This document shows positions 8,109 to 16,738 of a stretch of 64,000 bases of DNA, in pieces. Each line of letters begins with the position of its first letter. The first letter of the stretch is position 1. The position numbers were made by a program, and so were the translations under genes. Below the pieces are notes generated by a model that did not search any database, was not told the origin of the DNA, and saw nothing but the letters and a program-made list of their open reading frames with translations. This stretch comes from CAIXLI01 sp964587125 (GTDB taxonomy: Bacteria; Pseudomonadota; Alphaproteobacteria; UBA9219). The stretch spans positions 1 to 64,000 of the forward strand of contig CAZPKC010000003.1 in assembly GCA_964587125.1 (NCBI GenBank). The letters run 5' to 3'.

Positions 8109-10415
8109 ATGACAATACCTGTTTTCTTTCTGATTGCCGGCGAGGCTTCGGGCGACTTGCTTGGCGCGAGGTTGATGCGGGCGCTTCGCGGAAAATTGAA
8201 CGGCGAGGCGCATTTCACGGGCATCGGCGGCCCGAAAATGCAGGCCGAGGGGCTTGAGCTTCTTTTTCCCCACACAGAATTGATGCATTTCGGCATTGTC
8301 GAAGTTCTGCGCCATATTCCGCAAATCCTGAAACGCATCGATGAAACCGCGCAGGCCGTTTTGCGCGCGCAGCCTGCGGCTTTGATTACGATCGATTCTC
8401 CCGATTTCTGCTTCCGCGTCGCGAAGCGAGTCAAAAAGCGCGCCGGAGATAAAATTCCCCTTATCCATTACGTCGCGCCGACCGTATGGGCGTGGAGAGC
8501 CGGACGCGCGAAGAAAATCGCCAAGTTTCTCGATCACCTGCTAGCGGTTTTTCCGTTCGAGCCGCCTTATTTCACGCGCGAAGGCTTGGGATGCACGTTC
8601 GTCGGCCATTCCATCGTCGAAGGCAGCGCGGATAAGGGCGACGGCGAGGCTTTCCGGTCTGCGCACAAGATTCCGTCCGATGCTCCTTTACTGACGGTTC
8701 TTCCCGGAAGCAGAACAAGCGAGATTTCGCGCCTCTTGCCCGTTTTCCGCGAATCCGTCCGCATACTGCGCGAAAGGCATCCGGATTTGCACATCGTCGT
8801 GCCGACCGTGCCTCATCTCATCAGCCGCGTCACGACCGAGGTCGCCGCGTGGGGATTGCCCGCGCATATTGTCGAAAGCGACCGCGATAAATACGATGCT
8901 TTTGCCGCCTCGACCGCGGCTTTGGCGTGTTCCGGCACCGTCGCTTTGGAACTGGCGCTGGCGCGGCTTCCCGCCGTTATCGCGTATAAGATCAATGTTC
9001 TGACTTATCTTCTTCTCCGGCACGTCATCCGCGTGAAATATGCCAATCTCGTCAACATCATGCACGACAGGGAAATCGTGCCGGAATTCCTGCAAAACGA
9101 TTGCAAGCCGGAAAAGCTGGCCGAAGCCGTTGACGTTCTCTTAAGCAAGAAAGCGGCTCGGAAGGAGCAAATTTCCTATCTGGAAGCCACGGGCGAATGG
9201 CTGGGGCGCGGGCAGTTTGTGCCTTCGGAACGCGCCGCCGAGACGATTCTAGATGTTATAGCGCCTCCCGTCGTTCTGCAGGTCGTCCCTGCCCTTGTCA
9301 CGGGCGGGGTCGAACGCGGGACGGTCGAGACGACCGCAGCTCTTGTGAAAGCGGGTTACCGCGCGCTGGTCGCTTCTTCCGGAGGGCCTATGGCGCGGGA
9401 GATCGAAGCTGCGGGCGGCACGCACATCACTTTGCCTTTAGCGTCGAAAAATCCCCTGACGATGGCGGCAAATGTGACTCGCCTCCAAAAAATTATCCGC
9501 CATTATAAAGTCGATATCGTTCATGCCCGCAGCCGCGCTCCGGCGTGGAGCGCATATTTTGCAGCCAAGCGCACAAGCGCGATTTTCGTCACGACCTTCC
9601 ATAGCGCCTACGGCGCGGGATCGCGCCTCAAGCGTTTTTATAATTCCGTTATGGCCAAAGGCGCCTGCGTAATCGCCATTTCGCAATTCGTCGCCGACTA
9701 TGCCGCTCAAACTTACGGCGTCGGGAGGGATATTCTGCGCGTCGTTCCGCGCGGCGTGGATATCGAGACCTTCGATCCGAAAAAAGTGGACGCCCGGCGT
9801 CTGGATGCGCTGCGAAACGCGTGGAATTTGAAGGATCGGAAGCCCCTTATTCTCATGCCGGCGCGATTGACGCGCTGGAAAGGGCAGTTGGTTCTCGTGC
9901 GCGCCTTGGCGCTCCTTAAACGGCGCGATTTCATGTGCGTCATCGTGGGCGGCGGCAAGGATACTTCGTTCGGGCATGAAGTGGCCCGCGAGATCAAAAA
10001 AACGGGGCTGGATGAAAACGTCGAAATTTTCGGCGATTGCCGCGATATGCCTGCCGCCTTTTGCCTTGCGGACGTCGTCGTCGCTCCCTCCACGCGGCCC
10101 GAAGGGTTCGGGCGCGTGGTTGCGGAGGCTCAAGCCATGGGGGTTCCCGTCATCGCCACGGATCACGGCGGTGCGAAAGAAACCATGATGCAAGGGAAAA
10201 CCGGCTGGCTGACGACGCCTGACGACGCGCAGGAACTGGCGCGGATGATAGATGCCGTTCTTTCCCTGTCCCCGAAAGAACGGCAAGCGTTGGCCGAGCG
10301 CGCGAGCGCCCATATTCGCGCCCATTTCACCACGACCGCAATGACATCGAAAACGATTGAGATTTACCGCGAACTGTTGCACAAGCGGGTTACGCTTGAA
10401 AATAACGGCAAGTAA
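8109..10415 (+). CDS. lpxB: Fusion of lipid A disaccharide synthase (LpxB) and a GT4 glycosyltransferase
   Basis: A 768-residue fused protein. Residues 1 to about 385 are LpxB, which joins UDP-2,3-diacylglucosamine to lipid X to form the lipid A disaccharide: IAGEASGDLLGA at the N-terminus, YVAPTVWAWR, VGHSIVE, LPGSRTSEI and the late CSGTVALELAL motif are all present. Residues about 390-768 form a complete GT-B fold glycosyltransferase of family 4, starting VLQVVPALVTGGVERGT and carrying PARLTRWKG, VIVGGGK and the donor-binding APSTRPEGFGRVVAEAQAMGVP split motif. There is no stop or frameshift between the halves. The GT4 half likely adds a sugar to lipid A or core, which is inference. Confidence 0.92.
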   Translation: MTIPVFFLIAGEASGDLLGARLMRALRGKLNGEAHFTGIGGPKMQAEGLELLFPHTELMHFGIVEVLRHIPQILKRIDETAQAVLRAQPAALITIDSPDFCFRVAKRVKKRAGDKIPLIHYVAPTVWAWRAGRAKKIAKFLDHLLAVFPFEPPYFTREGLGCTFVGHSIVEGSADKGDGEAFRSAHKIPSDAPLLTVLPGSRTSEISRLLPVFRESVRILRERHPDLHIVVPTVPHLISRVTTEVAAWGLPAHIVESDRDKYDAFAASTAALACSGTVALELALARLPAVIAYKINVLTYLLLRHVIRVKYANLVNIMHDREIVPEFLQNDCKPEKLAEAVDVLLSKKAARKEQISYLEATGEWLGRGQFVPSERAAETILDVIAPPVVLQVVPALVTGGVERGTVETTAALVKAGYRALVASSGGPMAREIEAAGGTHITLPLASKNPLTMAANVTRLQKIIRHYKVDIVHARSRAPAWSAYFAAKRTSAIFVTTFHSAYGAGSRLKRFYNSVMAKGACVIAISQFVADYAAQTYGVGRDILRVVPRGVDIETFDPKKVDARRLDALRNAWNLKDRKPLILMPARLTRWKGQLVLVRALALLKRRDFMCVIVGGGKDTSFGHEVAREIKKTGLDENVEIFGDCRDMPAAFCLADVVVAPSTRPEGFGRVVAEAQAMGVPVIATDHGGAKETMMQGKTGWLTTPDDAQELARMIDAVLSLSPKERQALAERASAHIRAHFTTTAMTSKTIEIYRELLHKRVTLENNGK

Positions 10416-10447
10416 GATGGATGATGACGAAAAGAAAGACCGTTTGA

Positions 10448-11320
10448 ATGTCTGAGCCTTTGACTCTCGGCCATATCGCCGAAATGATGAGCGAATTGCG
10501 CGCGTATCAGCACCGCACGATCGTCGTCAAGATCGGCGGTAATTCGATCGCCGAAGACGACTTGTTTCTTTCCAAAATCGCGCGGCAGGTTTTATTCCTC
10601 AACACCAATGGCGTGCGCGTGATCGTAGTTCACGGCGGAGGGCCCCAGATCGACACCGCGCTTGCCGACAAGAACATCGAGTTCGTCAAAGGCGTCGATG
10701 GACGCCGCATCACATCGCCGAAGGCGATTAAAATCGTGGCGCGCGTGATGAAAGAAATCAACCGTGGAGTCGTCGAGGCCTTGGTCGAAGCCGGATGCAA
10801 GAAGGAGAAAATTTTCGCCGCCTGCAAGCAGAAACATCTTCTCGTGCAAGCCGAAAGCCTCGACCCCGCCAATCCCCTGAGCAACCGGACCGGGTTCCCC
10901 ACCCATGTTCATGCGAACCTTATCGAGCGCGCCTTGCGCGACGGAAAGATTGTCGTTTTGCATTCGATGGGGATCGGCGCGGACGGAAAGACGCTCTACA
11001 ACACGAATGCCGACGACTACGCGATGAGCGTCGCCCGCGCGATAAAGGCCAAAAGGCTCGTTCTCGTCACTAATGTCGCGGGCGTCCTCGACCGCAATCA
11101 CGAACGCATCCCCGTGATCGATCCCCTGACGGCCATGCAATTGATCGAAGAAGGAGTCATTTCGGGCGGCATGGTTCCAAAGGTCGAAAGCGCCTTGTGC
11201 GTCGTCAAGCAGGGAGTGGGCGGGGTAGCCATCATCGACGGATTCCGCCCGTGGGCCATTTTGGGCGAACTTCTGACCCACGAAGGTCGCGGAACACTAT
11301 TTAGGTCGAGATTAAGCTAA
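10448..11320 (+). CDS. argB: Acetylglutamate kinase
   Basis: A 290-residue amino-acid kinase that phosphorylates N-acetylglutamate in arginine synthesis. Visible family signs are VVKIGGNSI near residue 25, VVHGGGPQID near 60, the NRTGFPTHVHANLI region where acetylglutamate binds, NTNADDYAMSVA and the C-terminal GGMVPKVESA and IIDGF. Length fits. It starts 33 bp after the LpxB fusion on the same strand and is probably co-transcribed with it. argD is in the same window (43461-44645), but not linked. Confidence 0.95.
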   Translation: MSEPLTLGHIAEMMSELRAYQHRTIVVKIGGNSIAEDDLFLSKIARQVLFLNTNGVRVIVVHGGGPQIDTALADKNIEFVKGVDGRRITSPKAIKIVARVMKEINRGVVEALVEAGCKKEKIFAACKQKHLLVQAESLDPANPLSNRTGFPTHVHANLIERALRDGKIVVLHSMGIGADGKTLYNTNADDYAMSVARAIKAKRLVLVTNVAGVLDRNHERIPVIDPLTAMQLIEEGVISGGMVPKVESALCVVKQGVGGVAIIDGFRPWAILGELLTHEGRGTLFRSRLS

Positions 11321-11535
11321 AATCCCACGCGAAACCGCAAGTTATCCGGACATTTTCCAAATCGTTAACCAGAAGATGAAGAAAGAGCCGATACAAGCGC
11401 ATAGCGATTCCTATCGGTAAATGGCAAGTTTTTTGCTTTAGATGACTTAGCTAATAACTGGCGATTAATTTACTCTTAATGGCAACAGTGATAGAATGAT
11501 AGGTTGGAGAGGGAGTCCCCCGGGTCGAGGCAAAA

Positions 11536-12987
11536 ATGGTTTCAAATTTCCTAGTCACATCTTCCGTCAACGCCGTTCCTCCCGTGGCGACGTATAGCCT
11601 CACGACGTCGCATAAAAAGAACGAGACCGAAGCCGAGGCTATTAATATCGGCAATTTGGATCAGGAAGCCTCGATCATTTCGATTAGCGATAAGGGAACG
11701 GCGACAACTTCCCCCGTTTCGACCCAGTTCACCGCCGAGGCCGGGGTCGTCAGTCTTTCCGAATCTTTTAGCAGCTTTGTCGATAAGGCATACACTTCGT
11801 TCCAACTTACCGACAGCTCCGGCACGGTCATCGCCGACAGCGGGGGAACGACGGCGCAACAGGCGGCTTACGAAGAGTGGGTCGCGGGAACTTTGCAGGT
11901 TGCCGCCGGAACCTATACCGCGACGGCGACTCCCAATACCTCCGTTATCACAAGCGAGCCCCTGACTGTCGGCGCGACGGAACAACAAGGCACGAGCCTT
12001 GAGGTCAAGAGTTCGCTGACGGGCAGCGATACAAACGAATATTACAAATTTTCGCTCTCCGGCAACAACATCAAGCTGAATTTTAACGCGTCTAACGATT
12101 CCAATTCGGCGCGCGTGCTTCTTCTGGATAAAAACGGTAATGTCGTCGCCGACAGCGACGGAAACACTTATCAAAAGTCGAATTATGCGGCATTGACTTC
12201 CGGAACCGGGCTTACCGCGACGTCCGGCGATTACACCGTCGAAGTGACGTACGCTCCAAACGCGGACACGACGCAGAATCTTAATTACACGATGAATCTT
12301 TATTCCGGCAGCAGCTATGCCGTCGTTTATAACAATACGGTTAAAGCCCAACCCTATGACAACAGCGCCGCGGGATCGGTCACGGCAGCATCGAATGCCG
12401 AGCTTTACACAACGTCCGCCTACAACGAGATCACTACCTCGGCATCCGCCGCCGTGAATATCGGCTGGATGCAGCAGGACAAGTCGATGCTCGACGTCTA
12501 TAGCGAACTCACGAGCGCCGATAACGCCGATTATTATTCCTTCGTTTTCGAACAGGGAGATAATCTGAAACTCGGCTTCAACTCGTCAACGACGCCGGAC
12601 GTTTCCGGCCTTCGCGTACAGCTTATGAACAGCACCGGAACGGAGGTCATTGCCGACAACGAAGGAACGGAAGCGCAACAGGAAGCCTATAAGGAACTTA
12701 CGACCTCAAGCGGGATTCAGGCAAGCACCGGAACGTACGTCGTTAAAATCTCCTATGCCGCGGGCGCGACGAAAAGCGACACTCCATACGAATTCGGCAT
12801 TTATTCGGGTTCGACTTATGCGGCGGAATATAAAACGACGGCTTCCGCTGAGACTTACGCCAACGCCCTTTTGTTAGGCCAAGTCAGCGGAACGTCCGCT
12901 TCGACGGGGATTGCGGCTTATCTGACGGCCTTGTCAAACGGCGACACGACGGACAGCCTGTCCCAGGCCTTGCAATCCGTCGTTTAG
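11536..12987 (+). CDS. Unknown three-repeat beta-rich protein (PPC-like)
   Basis: A 483-residue acidic, Ser/Thr/Ala-rich protein without cysteines. It holds three diverged copies of a domain of roughly 110 residues (about 70-150, 165-280 and 315-430). Each copy has a strand ending in YxxFxL or SFxL, then a block of the form VxxxxGxVxADSxGT.xQxxYxxx and a final GTYxVxVxYA, which resembles bacterial pre-peptidase C-terminal (PPC) beta-sandwich domains. No signal peptide is visible, so if it is exported it uses a type I-like or other route; its C-terminus (ALQSVV) is hydrophobic. It starts with GAGG at 6 bases from the ATG. Its 3' end overlaps the convergent gene by four bases. Codon use looks like the neighbours. 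Confidence 0.7.
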   Translation: MVSNFLVTSSVNAVPPVATYSLTTSHKKNETEAEAINIGNLDQEASIISISDKGTATTSPVSTQFTAEAGVVSLSESFSSFVDKAYTSFQLTDSSGTVIADSGGTTAQQAAYEEWVAGTLQVAAGTYTATATPNTSVITSEPLTVGATEQQGTSLEVKSSLTGSDTNEYYKFSLSGNNIKLNFNASNDSNSARVLLLDKNGNVVADSDGNTYQKSNYAALTSGTGLTATSGDYTVEVTYAPNADTTQNLNYTMNLYSGSSYAVVYNNTVKAQPYDNSAAGSVTAASNAELYTTSAYNEITTSASAAVNIGWMQQDKSMLDVYSELTSADNADYYSFVFEQGDNLKLGFNSSTTPDVSGLRVQLMNSTGTEVIADNEGTEAQQEAYKELTTSSGIQASTGTYVVKISYAAGATKSDTPYEFGIYSGSTYAAEYKTTASAETYANALLLGQVSGTSASTGIAAYLTALSNGDTTDSLSQALQSVV

Positions 12988-14174
12988 GATTTTTTTGTGG
13001 CGAGATCGTCGATCAGCCAACCCTGAAAAAGCGAAACGCCCATTTCACGGCCAACGGTCAGCGCGCGCTCGTTGTCGCAATGGAAGAAAATGAGCTTTTC
13101 TTTAGGCGTACGCTCCACACCCTTGCGTACGGCAGGATTGGCCAGTTGCGAAACGTTATCCTTGGCCACGTTGATTTTAATATGATCGACGTCAAACTTG
13201 CCGAGGTCGAAATAGGGAGCCATATCCGGCGTTATGCCGTCGATCGCGACGCGGAAATTTTCGCGCTTGAGAACTTCGATCGCCCCCAAAGTCAGGGAGA
13301 AATCCTGAAGAATATCGCCGCAATTCAGCTCAAAGCCTATCAACGAATGCTGGTCGCGCGGAATGCTGCGCACAAATTGCGCGAAAACGGAACCCATGAT
13401 CGAGGCGGTGGAAAGATTCAGATTAACCGACCTCCCTACTATCGCCTTAATAGAAACCGTCATCGCGCCGAGCAATTTCTGATCGAGCAAAGAGCAGATG
13501 GCGAAGAAAAAATGCTCGGACCTCGCAATTTCAAGTTTCGGAAAATGTTCGCGGCGCAATTCTTCGAAACTGATGAAATACTCCTCGGCCATTGCCGTCC
13601 ACGCGCCTTTGGAGTCGCGAAAAATATTTTGCGTGCGGCCGTAATTGCGTATGTCGATTTCGTTTAAGAGATGCTCGATTTGATCGACGTTTTTCGCCGT
13701 CAAATGGCCGCTCGATTCATCGACCCTTCCCTTGCTTCCGCCCATGGTCGCTCTGGCGCGCGCTTCTTCGACATAATCGTTTGTGCGTTCGCGCAACAAG
13801 GTGTAGTTCTCCGGCATCTTATACGTCAGGAGGAACAGATTGGTGTTGGCTTTGTATTCCGCGAGCGCCGCGTCGATCGCTTGATTGGCAAAATTGCGCG
13901 TTTCGCCCGGATTTTCCCAGACAAGAAAGACGTCGCCGTTCGACATTTCGTAGGAAAGGCCGCCCGTCAGAGACGCAAAAGTCCTCAGTTTCTTTTGCGC
14001 TTCCTCAAGCGCATGCGCGTTCTTGACCAACGGTTCGATCGCCACCAGCATAAAGTTCAGAATAAGATAAGGCAGCCCCGTCCTTTGCATCCGCCGGACG
14101 CGCAGAATGAAATCCTGTTCGCGCACAAGATCGGAAGGCGTTTCTTTTTTATCTTCGAATTCCCAAATACGCAT
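12984..14174 (-). CDS. Degenerate EAL-domain protein
   Basis: A 396-residue protein whose C-terminal part (about 270-390) follows the EAL phosphodiesterase fold but lacks the catalytic residues. The EAL motif position reads GFELN, the DDFG position reads AIDGITPD, while the hallmarks VDHIKIN and SLFQGWLID are kept. The N-terminal 120 residues (EDFILRVRRMQRTGLP, VFLVWEN) could be a reduced GGDEF-type domain. Inactive EAL proteins usually act as c-di-GMP receptors or protein-binding scaffolds; that role is inference. It converges with the PPC-like gene and overlaps it by four bases. Confidence 0.7.
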   Translation of the reverse strand: MRIWEFEDKKETPSDLVREQDFILRVRRMQRTGLPYLILNFMLVAIEPLVKNAHALEEAQKKLRTFASLTGGLSYEMSNGDVFLVWENPGETRNFANQAIDAALAEYKANTNLFLLTYKMPENYTLLRERTNDYVEEARARATMGGSKGRVDESSGHLTAKNVDQIEHLLNEIDIRNYGRTQNIFRDSKGAWTAMAEEYFISFEELRREHFPKLEIARSEHFFFAICSLLDQKLLGAMTVSIKAIVGRSVNLNLSTASIMGSVFAQFVRSIPRDQHSLIGFELNCGDILQDFSLTLGAIEVLKRENFRVAIDGITPDMAPYFDLGKFDVDHIKINVAKDNVSQLANPAVRKGVERTPKEKLIFFHCDNERALTVGREMGVSLFQGWLIDDLATKKS

Positions 14175-14221
14175 GACCGTACTCTCAAGACTAAAGCGGC
14201 TCTTATTCTCTCTTTATTATG

Positions 14222-14875
14222 TTAACAACAGGTTTCTATCGTAGCTGCTTTATCAAGAAAGGCCTTTATTTTTGCAGGCGATTTTCGCCCCATAGGATAT
14301 TCGACGCCCGACGAGACATCGAGGATACGCGCGCCCGTCGCCGCGACAGCAGCCTCGATATTCCCCGCGTCCAACCCTCCGGCTAAAATCCATGGCTTTG
14401 AAAAAACCGCGTTTTTAAGCAATGACCAGTCGAAAACAACTCCATTTCCGCCGGAAGTCCCGTTCGAAGAAGGCTTGGCGTCTAAAAGAAGAATGTCGGC
14501 AACCGGTTCATACTGTTTTGCCTTTGCTATATCTTGTGGCGCGGCTATCCCGATGGCCTTGATGACGTGCAGGCCTGTCCGTTTTTTAACGGCCTGCACC
14601 CTCTCCGGCGTTTCGGAACCGTGAAGCTGGATCATTTTAAGAGGCGCAAGGCTTAAGACGCGCTCAAGATCGTCATCTTGCGGGTCGACAAACAGGCCGA
14701 CGGACGCGATTCTGGACGGAATCCGCTCAATGAGGGAAGCGGCCGTTTTCGGGTCTATTGCGCGACGGGAGACGGGACAAAAAACAAAACCAAGATAGCG
14801 CGCTCCACCGTCAACGGCTGACGCTACGGACTCTGCGTCGCTAAGGCCGCAAATTTTGACATGAACGCCCCTCAA
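14222..14875 (-). CDS. trpF: Phosphoribosylanthranilate isomerase
   Basis: A 217-residue TIM-barrel enzyme of tryptophan synthesis. It has the family's N-terminal VKICGL with the catalytic cysteine at the end of strand 1, YLGFVFCPVSRRAI, GLFVDPQDDD, MIQLHGSE, DAKPSSNGTSGG and ILAGGLDAGN-DVSSGVE. The likely start is a TTG at 14875, whose TTGA overlaps the stop of pyrF, so translation is coupled. Finding trpF behind pyrF and lapA rather than with trpB is a common alphaproteobacterial layout in part. Confidence 0.93.
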   Translation of the reverse strand: MRGVHVKICGLSDAESVASAVDGGARYLGFVFCPVSRRAIDPKTAASLIERIPSRIASVGLFVDPQDDDLERVLSLAPLKMIQLHGSETPERVQAVKKRTGLHVIKAIGIAAPQDIAKAKQYEPVADILLLDAKPSSNGTSGGNGVVFDWSLLKNAVFSKPWILAGGLDAGNIEAAVAATGARILDVSSGVEYPMGRKSPAKIKAFLDKAATIETCC

Positions 14876-15561
14876 GCGAGTTCCGCCGCGATGCGCCGCG
14901 CGGCTTGCACGGGGTCTTCGGCTTTTGTGATCGGGCGCCCGATGACAAGGTAAGTCGCTCCCGCGTCATAGGCCTGACGCGGAGTCAACACGCGCTTTTG
15001 GTCGTTCGTCTCCGCCCAATCGGGACGGATGCCCGGAACCATCAAAATGAAATCGTTGCCGACCGCCGCGCGCAGATGGAGAATTTCTTCCGCCGAACAG
15101 ATGCAACCGTCGATGCCGCTTTCTTTCGCCAATTTTCCCAAGCGAACGACTTGGCCCGACGTGTCGCTGTCCTGCCCGATTGAGGCAAGGTCGTTTGTGT
15201 CGAGGCTCGTGAGAACCGTCACGGCAAGAAGCTTCGGTCTTGAAGCGCCCGCCTTGGCCGCCGCTTCCGCCGCCGCGCGCATCATTGACGGGCCGCCGGA
15301 CGCGTGAAGCGTGATGAAAGCGGGCTGCAGCGGCAGTAAAGCCGTAACCGCACCCGCGACTGTGTTGGGAATATCATGAAGCTTAACATCGAGAAAAATC
15401 GGCAATCCTTTATCGGCAATTAATTTATATCCTTTAACGCCATGAGCCATGAAAAATTCGAGCCCAAGTTTAAAACCGCCAACTTCTTTTTTCAAAGAAT
15501 CGGCAAGTTTATCCGCCGCTAAAAGATCGGACATATCGACCGCGCAGAAAAGAGGATTCAC
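14872..15561 (-). CDS. pyrF: Orotidine 5'-phosphate decarboxylase
   Basis: A 229-residue enzyme of UMP synthesis. FCAVDMSD opens the barrel, and the catalytic FLDVKLHDIPNTV (K and D of DxKxxD) and the C-terminal VPGIRP and YLVIGRPIT phosphate-binding motifs are present. I place the start at a GTG at 15561: a strong GGAGG lies five bases before it, and its GTGA overlaps the lapA stop. A TTG at 15573 would be in poorer context. The second position of the substrate binding loop and length are normal. Confidence 0.94.
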   Translation of the reverse strand: MNPLFCAVDMSDLLAADKLADSLKKEVGGFKLGLEFFMAHGVKGYKLIADKGLPIFLDVKLHDIPNTVAGAVTALLPLQPAFITLHASGGPSMMRAAAEAAAKAGASRPKLLAVTVLTSLDTNDLASIGQDSDTSGQVVRLGKLAKESGIDGCICSAEEILHLRAAVGNDFILMVPGIRPDWAETNDQKRVLTPRQAYDAGATYLVIGRPITKAEDPVQAARRIAAELA

Positions 15562-15890
15562 GGGCGCCTCCAAAAAGATGTTTTTGCTTTCGCTTTTTCA
15601 TTGTGAACGCTTGCGTTCTTCTGAAGCTCGCCGATCTTGCTTGTCAGCGACGAAAGTTCCTTGTTCAGACGACGCGCATGCAAACGATGCGGAAGACCGC
15701 TTATCCATCCTCCAAAGCCGCCGACGATAAACCCGAAAGCCAGAGGCGCAAGACCGATCGCATAGAGCGGCGCTTGCAGGGATTCCTTGAACGGCCACAT
15801 CGCCACGGTCACGTCCTGCTTGTTCGACAAAGCAAAAGACAAAGCGAGGATAAGAAGGACAAGTCCAAAAACGCTGGAAAAGATTCTCAT
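15558..15890 (-). CDS. lapA: LapA / DUF1049 inner-membrane protein
   Basis: A 110-residue membrane protein with two hydrophobic segments (about 4-20 and 42-66) and a charged, coiled-coil tail (about 70-100). This is the LapA/DUF1049 layout; LapA proteins modulate lipopolysaccharide assembly by working with LapB on LpxC stability in enterobacteria. It overlaps murI by ATGA upstream and pyrF by GTGA downstream, a position seen in many alphaproteobacteria. No lapB is in the window. Confidence 0.75.
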   Translation of the reverse strand: MRIFSSVFGLVLLILALSFALSNKQDVTVAMWPFKESLQAPLYAIGLAPLAFGFIVGGFGGWISGLPHRLHARRLNKELSSLTSKIGELQKNASVHNEKAKAKTSFWRRP

Positions 15891-16738
15891 GCCACGGAGT
15901 GTAGCGTATTCACGGCATTTTCCAAGGGGGGTGCTGTAAATCCCGCTTGCGACACGTTATCGGCGATTTCGCGCCCCAGAAAGCTTTTGCCTATCCGGAT
16001 AAAGCGTTCGGGAAGATCGGTAACGAAGAATCTGTCGCTTCCGGCTTTCGTTTGCGGATTGGCAAGACCGCGCGCCGCGATCAACCCTTTGACGGCCTGC
16101 GCGGTGACCGAAGCGCTATCGACGATGCGGACTTCGGGCGGGCAAAGCTTTCGCAAGGTCGGGATCAATAACGGAAAATGCGTGCATCCCAAAAGCAGCG
16201 TATCGTAGCCCGGCGCCAATCTAGCCAGATAACGCGAAATGACCGCTTCGGCCTCAAGGCCCTCGCACCAGCCCTCCTCGGCTAAAGCGACAAGCAACTG
16301 GCTCGCGACCATTTGCACTTCGGCGTCGGGATTCAGGTTGTAGATCATATCGGCGTATATTCTCGAACGCACGGTCCCTTCGGTCGCCAGAACGGCGATA
16401 TGTCCGTTTCGGGTCGCTTTCACCGCCGCTTCCGCGCCCGCCGAAATCACGCCGCAATGGGACAAATCGGGCATGACGCGCTGCAAGGCGCCGAGCGCGT
16501 GCGCCGACGCCGTGTTGCACGCGACAACGAGAAACTTGATCCCCTGCCCCTCCAGCAATCGCGCCGCGCCTATCGTATAGCGTTCGACGGTTTCCTTGCT
16601 TTTGGTTCCGTAGGGAAGACGCGCCGTGTCGCCCAAATAGATAAAATCCTCGTGCGGCAGCGCTTCGCGCAAAGCACGATAGACGGTCAAGCCGCCGATG
16701 CCGGAATCGAAGATGCCTATAGGATCTGTTTTTAACAT
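15887..16738 (-). CDS. murI: Glutamate racemase
   Basis: A 283-residue enzyme making D-glutamate for peptidoglycan. The two catalytic cysteines are in VACNTASAH and LLGCTHFPL, and the N-terminal IGIFDSGIGGLTV and YLGDTARLPYGTK substrate motifs are intact. The gene overlaps the aminotransferase upstream by seven bases and lapA downstream by four, so these form one operon on the minus strand. Confidence 0.95.
   Translation of the reverse strand: MLKTDPIGIFDSGIGGLTVYRALREALPHEDFIYLGDTARLPYGTKSKETVERYTIGAARLLEGQGIKFLVVACNTASAHALGALQRVMPDLSHCGVISAGAEAAVKATRNGHIAVLATEGTVRSRIYADMIYNLNPDAEVQMVASQLLVALAEEGWCEGLEAEAVISRYLARLAPGYDTLLLGCTHFPLLIPTLRKLCPPEVRIVDSASVTAQAVKGLIAARGLANPQTKAGSDRFFVTDLPERFIRIGKSFLGREIADNVSQAGFTAPPLENAVNTLHSVA

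Noticed and set aside
11321..11535. Possible sigma-28 (flagellar) promoter before the PPC-like gene
   Set aside because: TAA and CGAT-like bases are present, but not with consensus and spacing; no flagellar gene is near.
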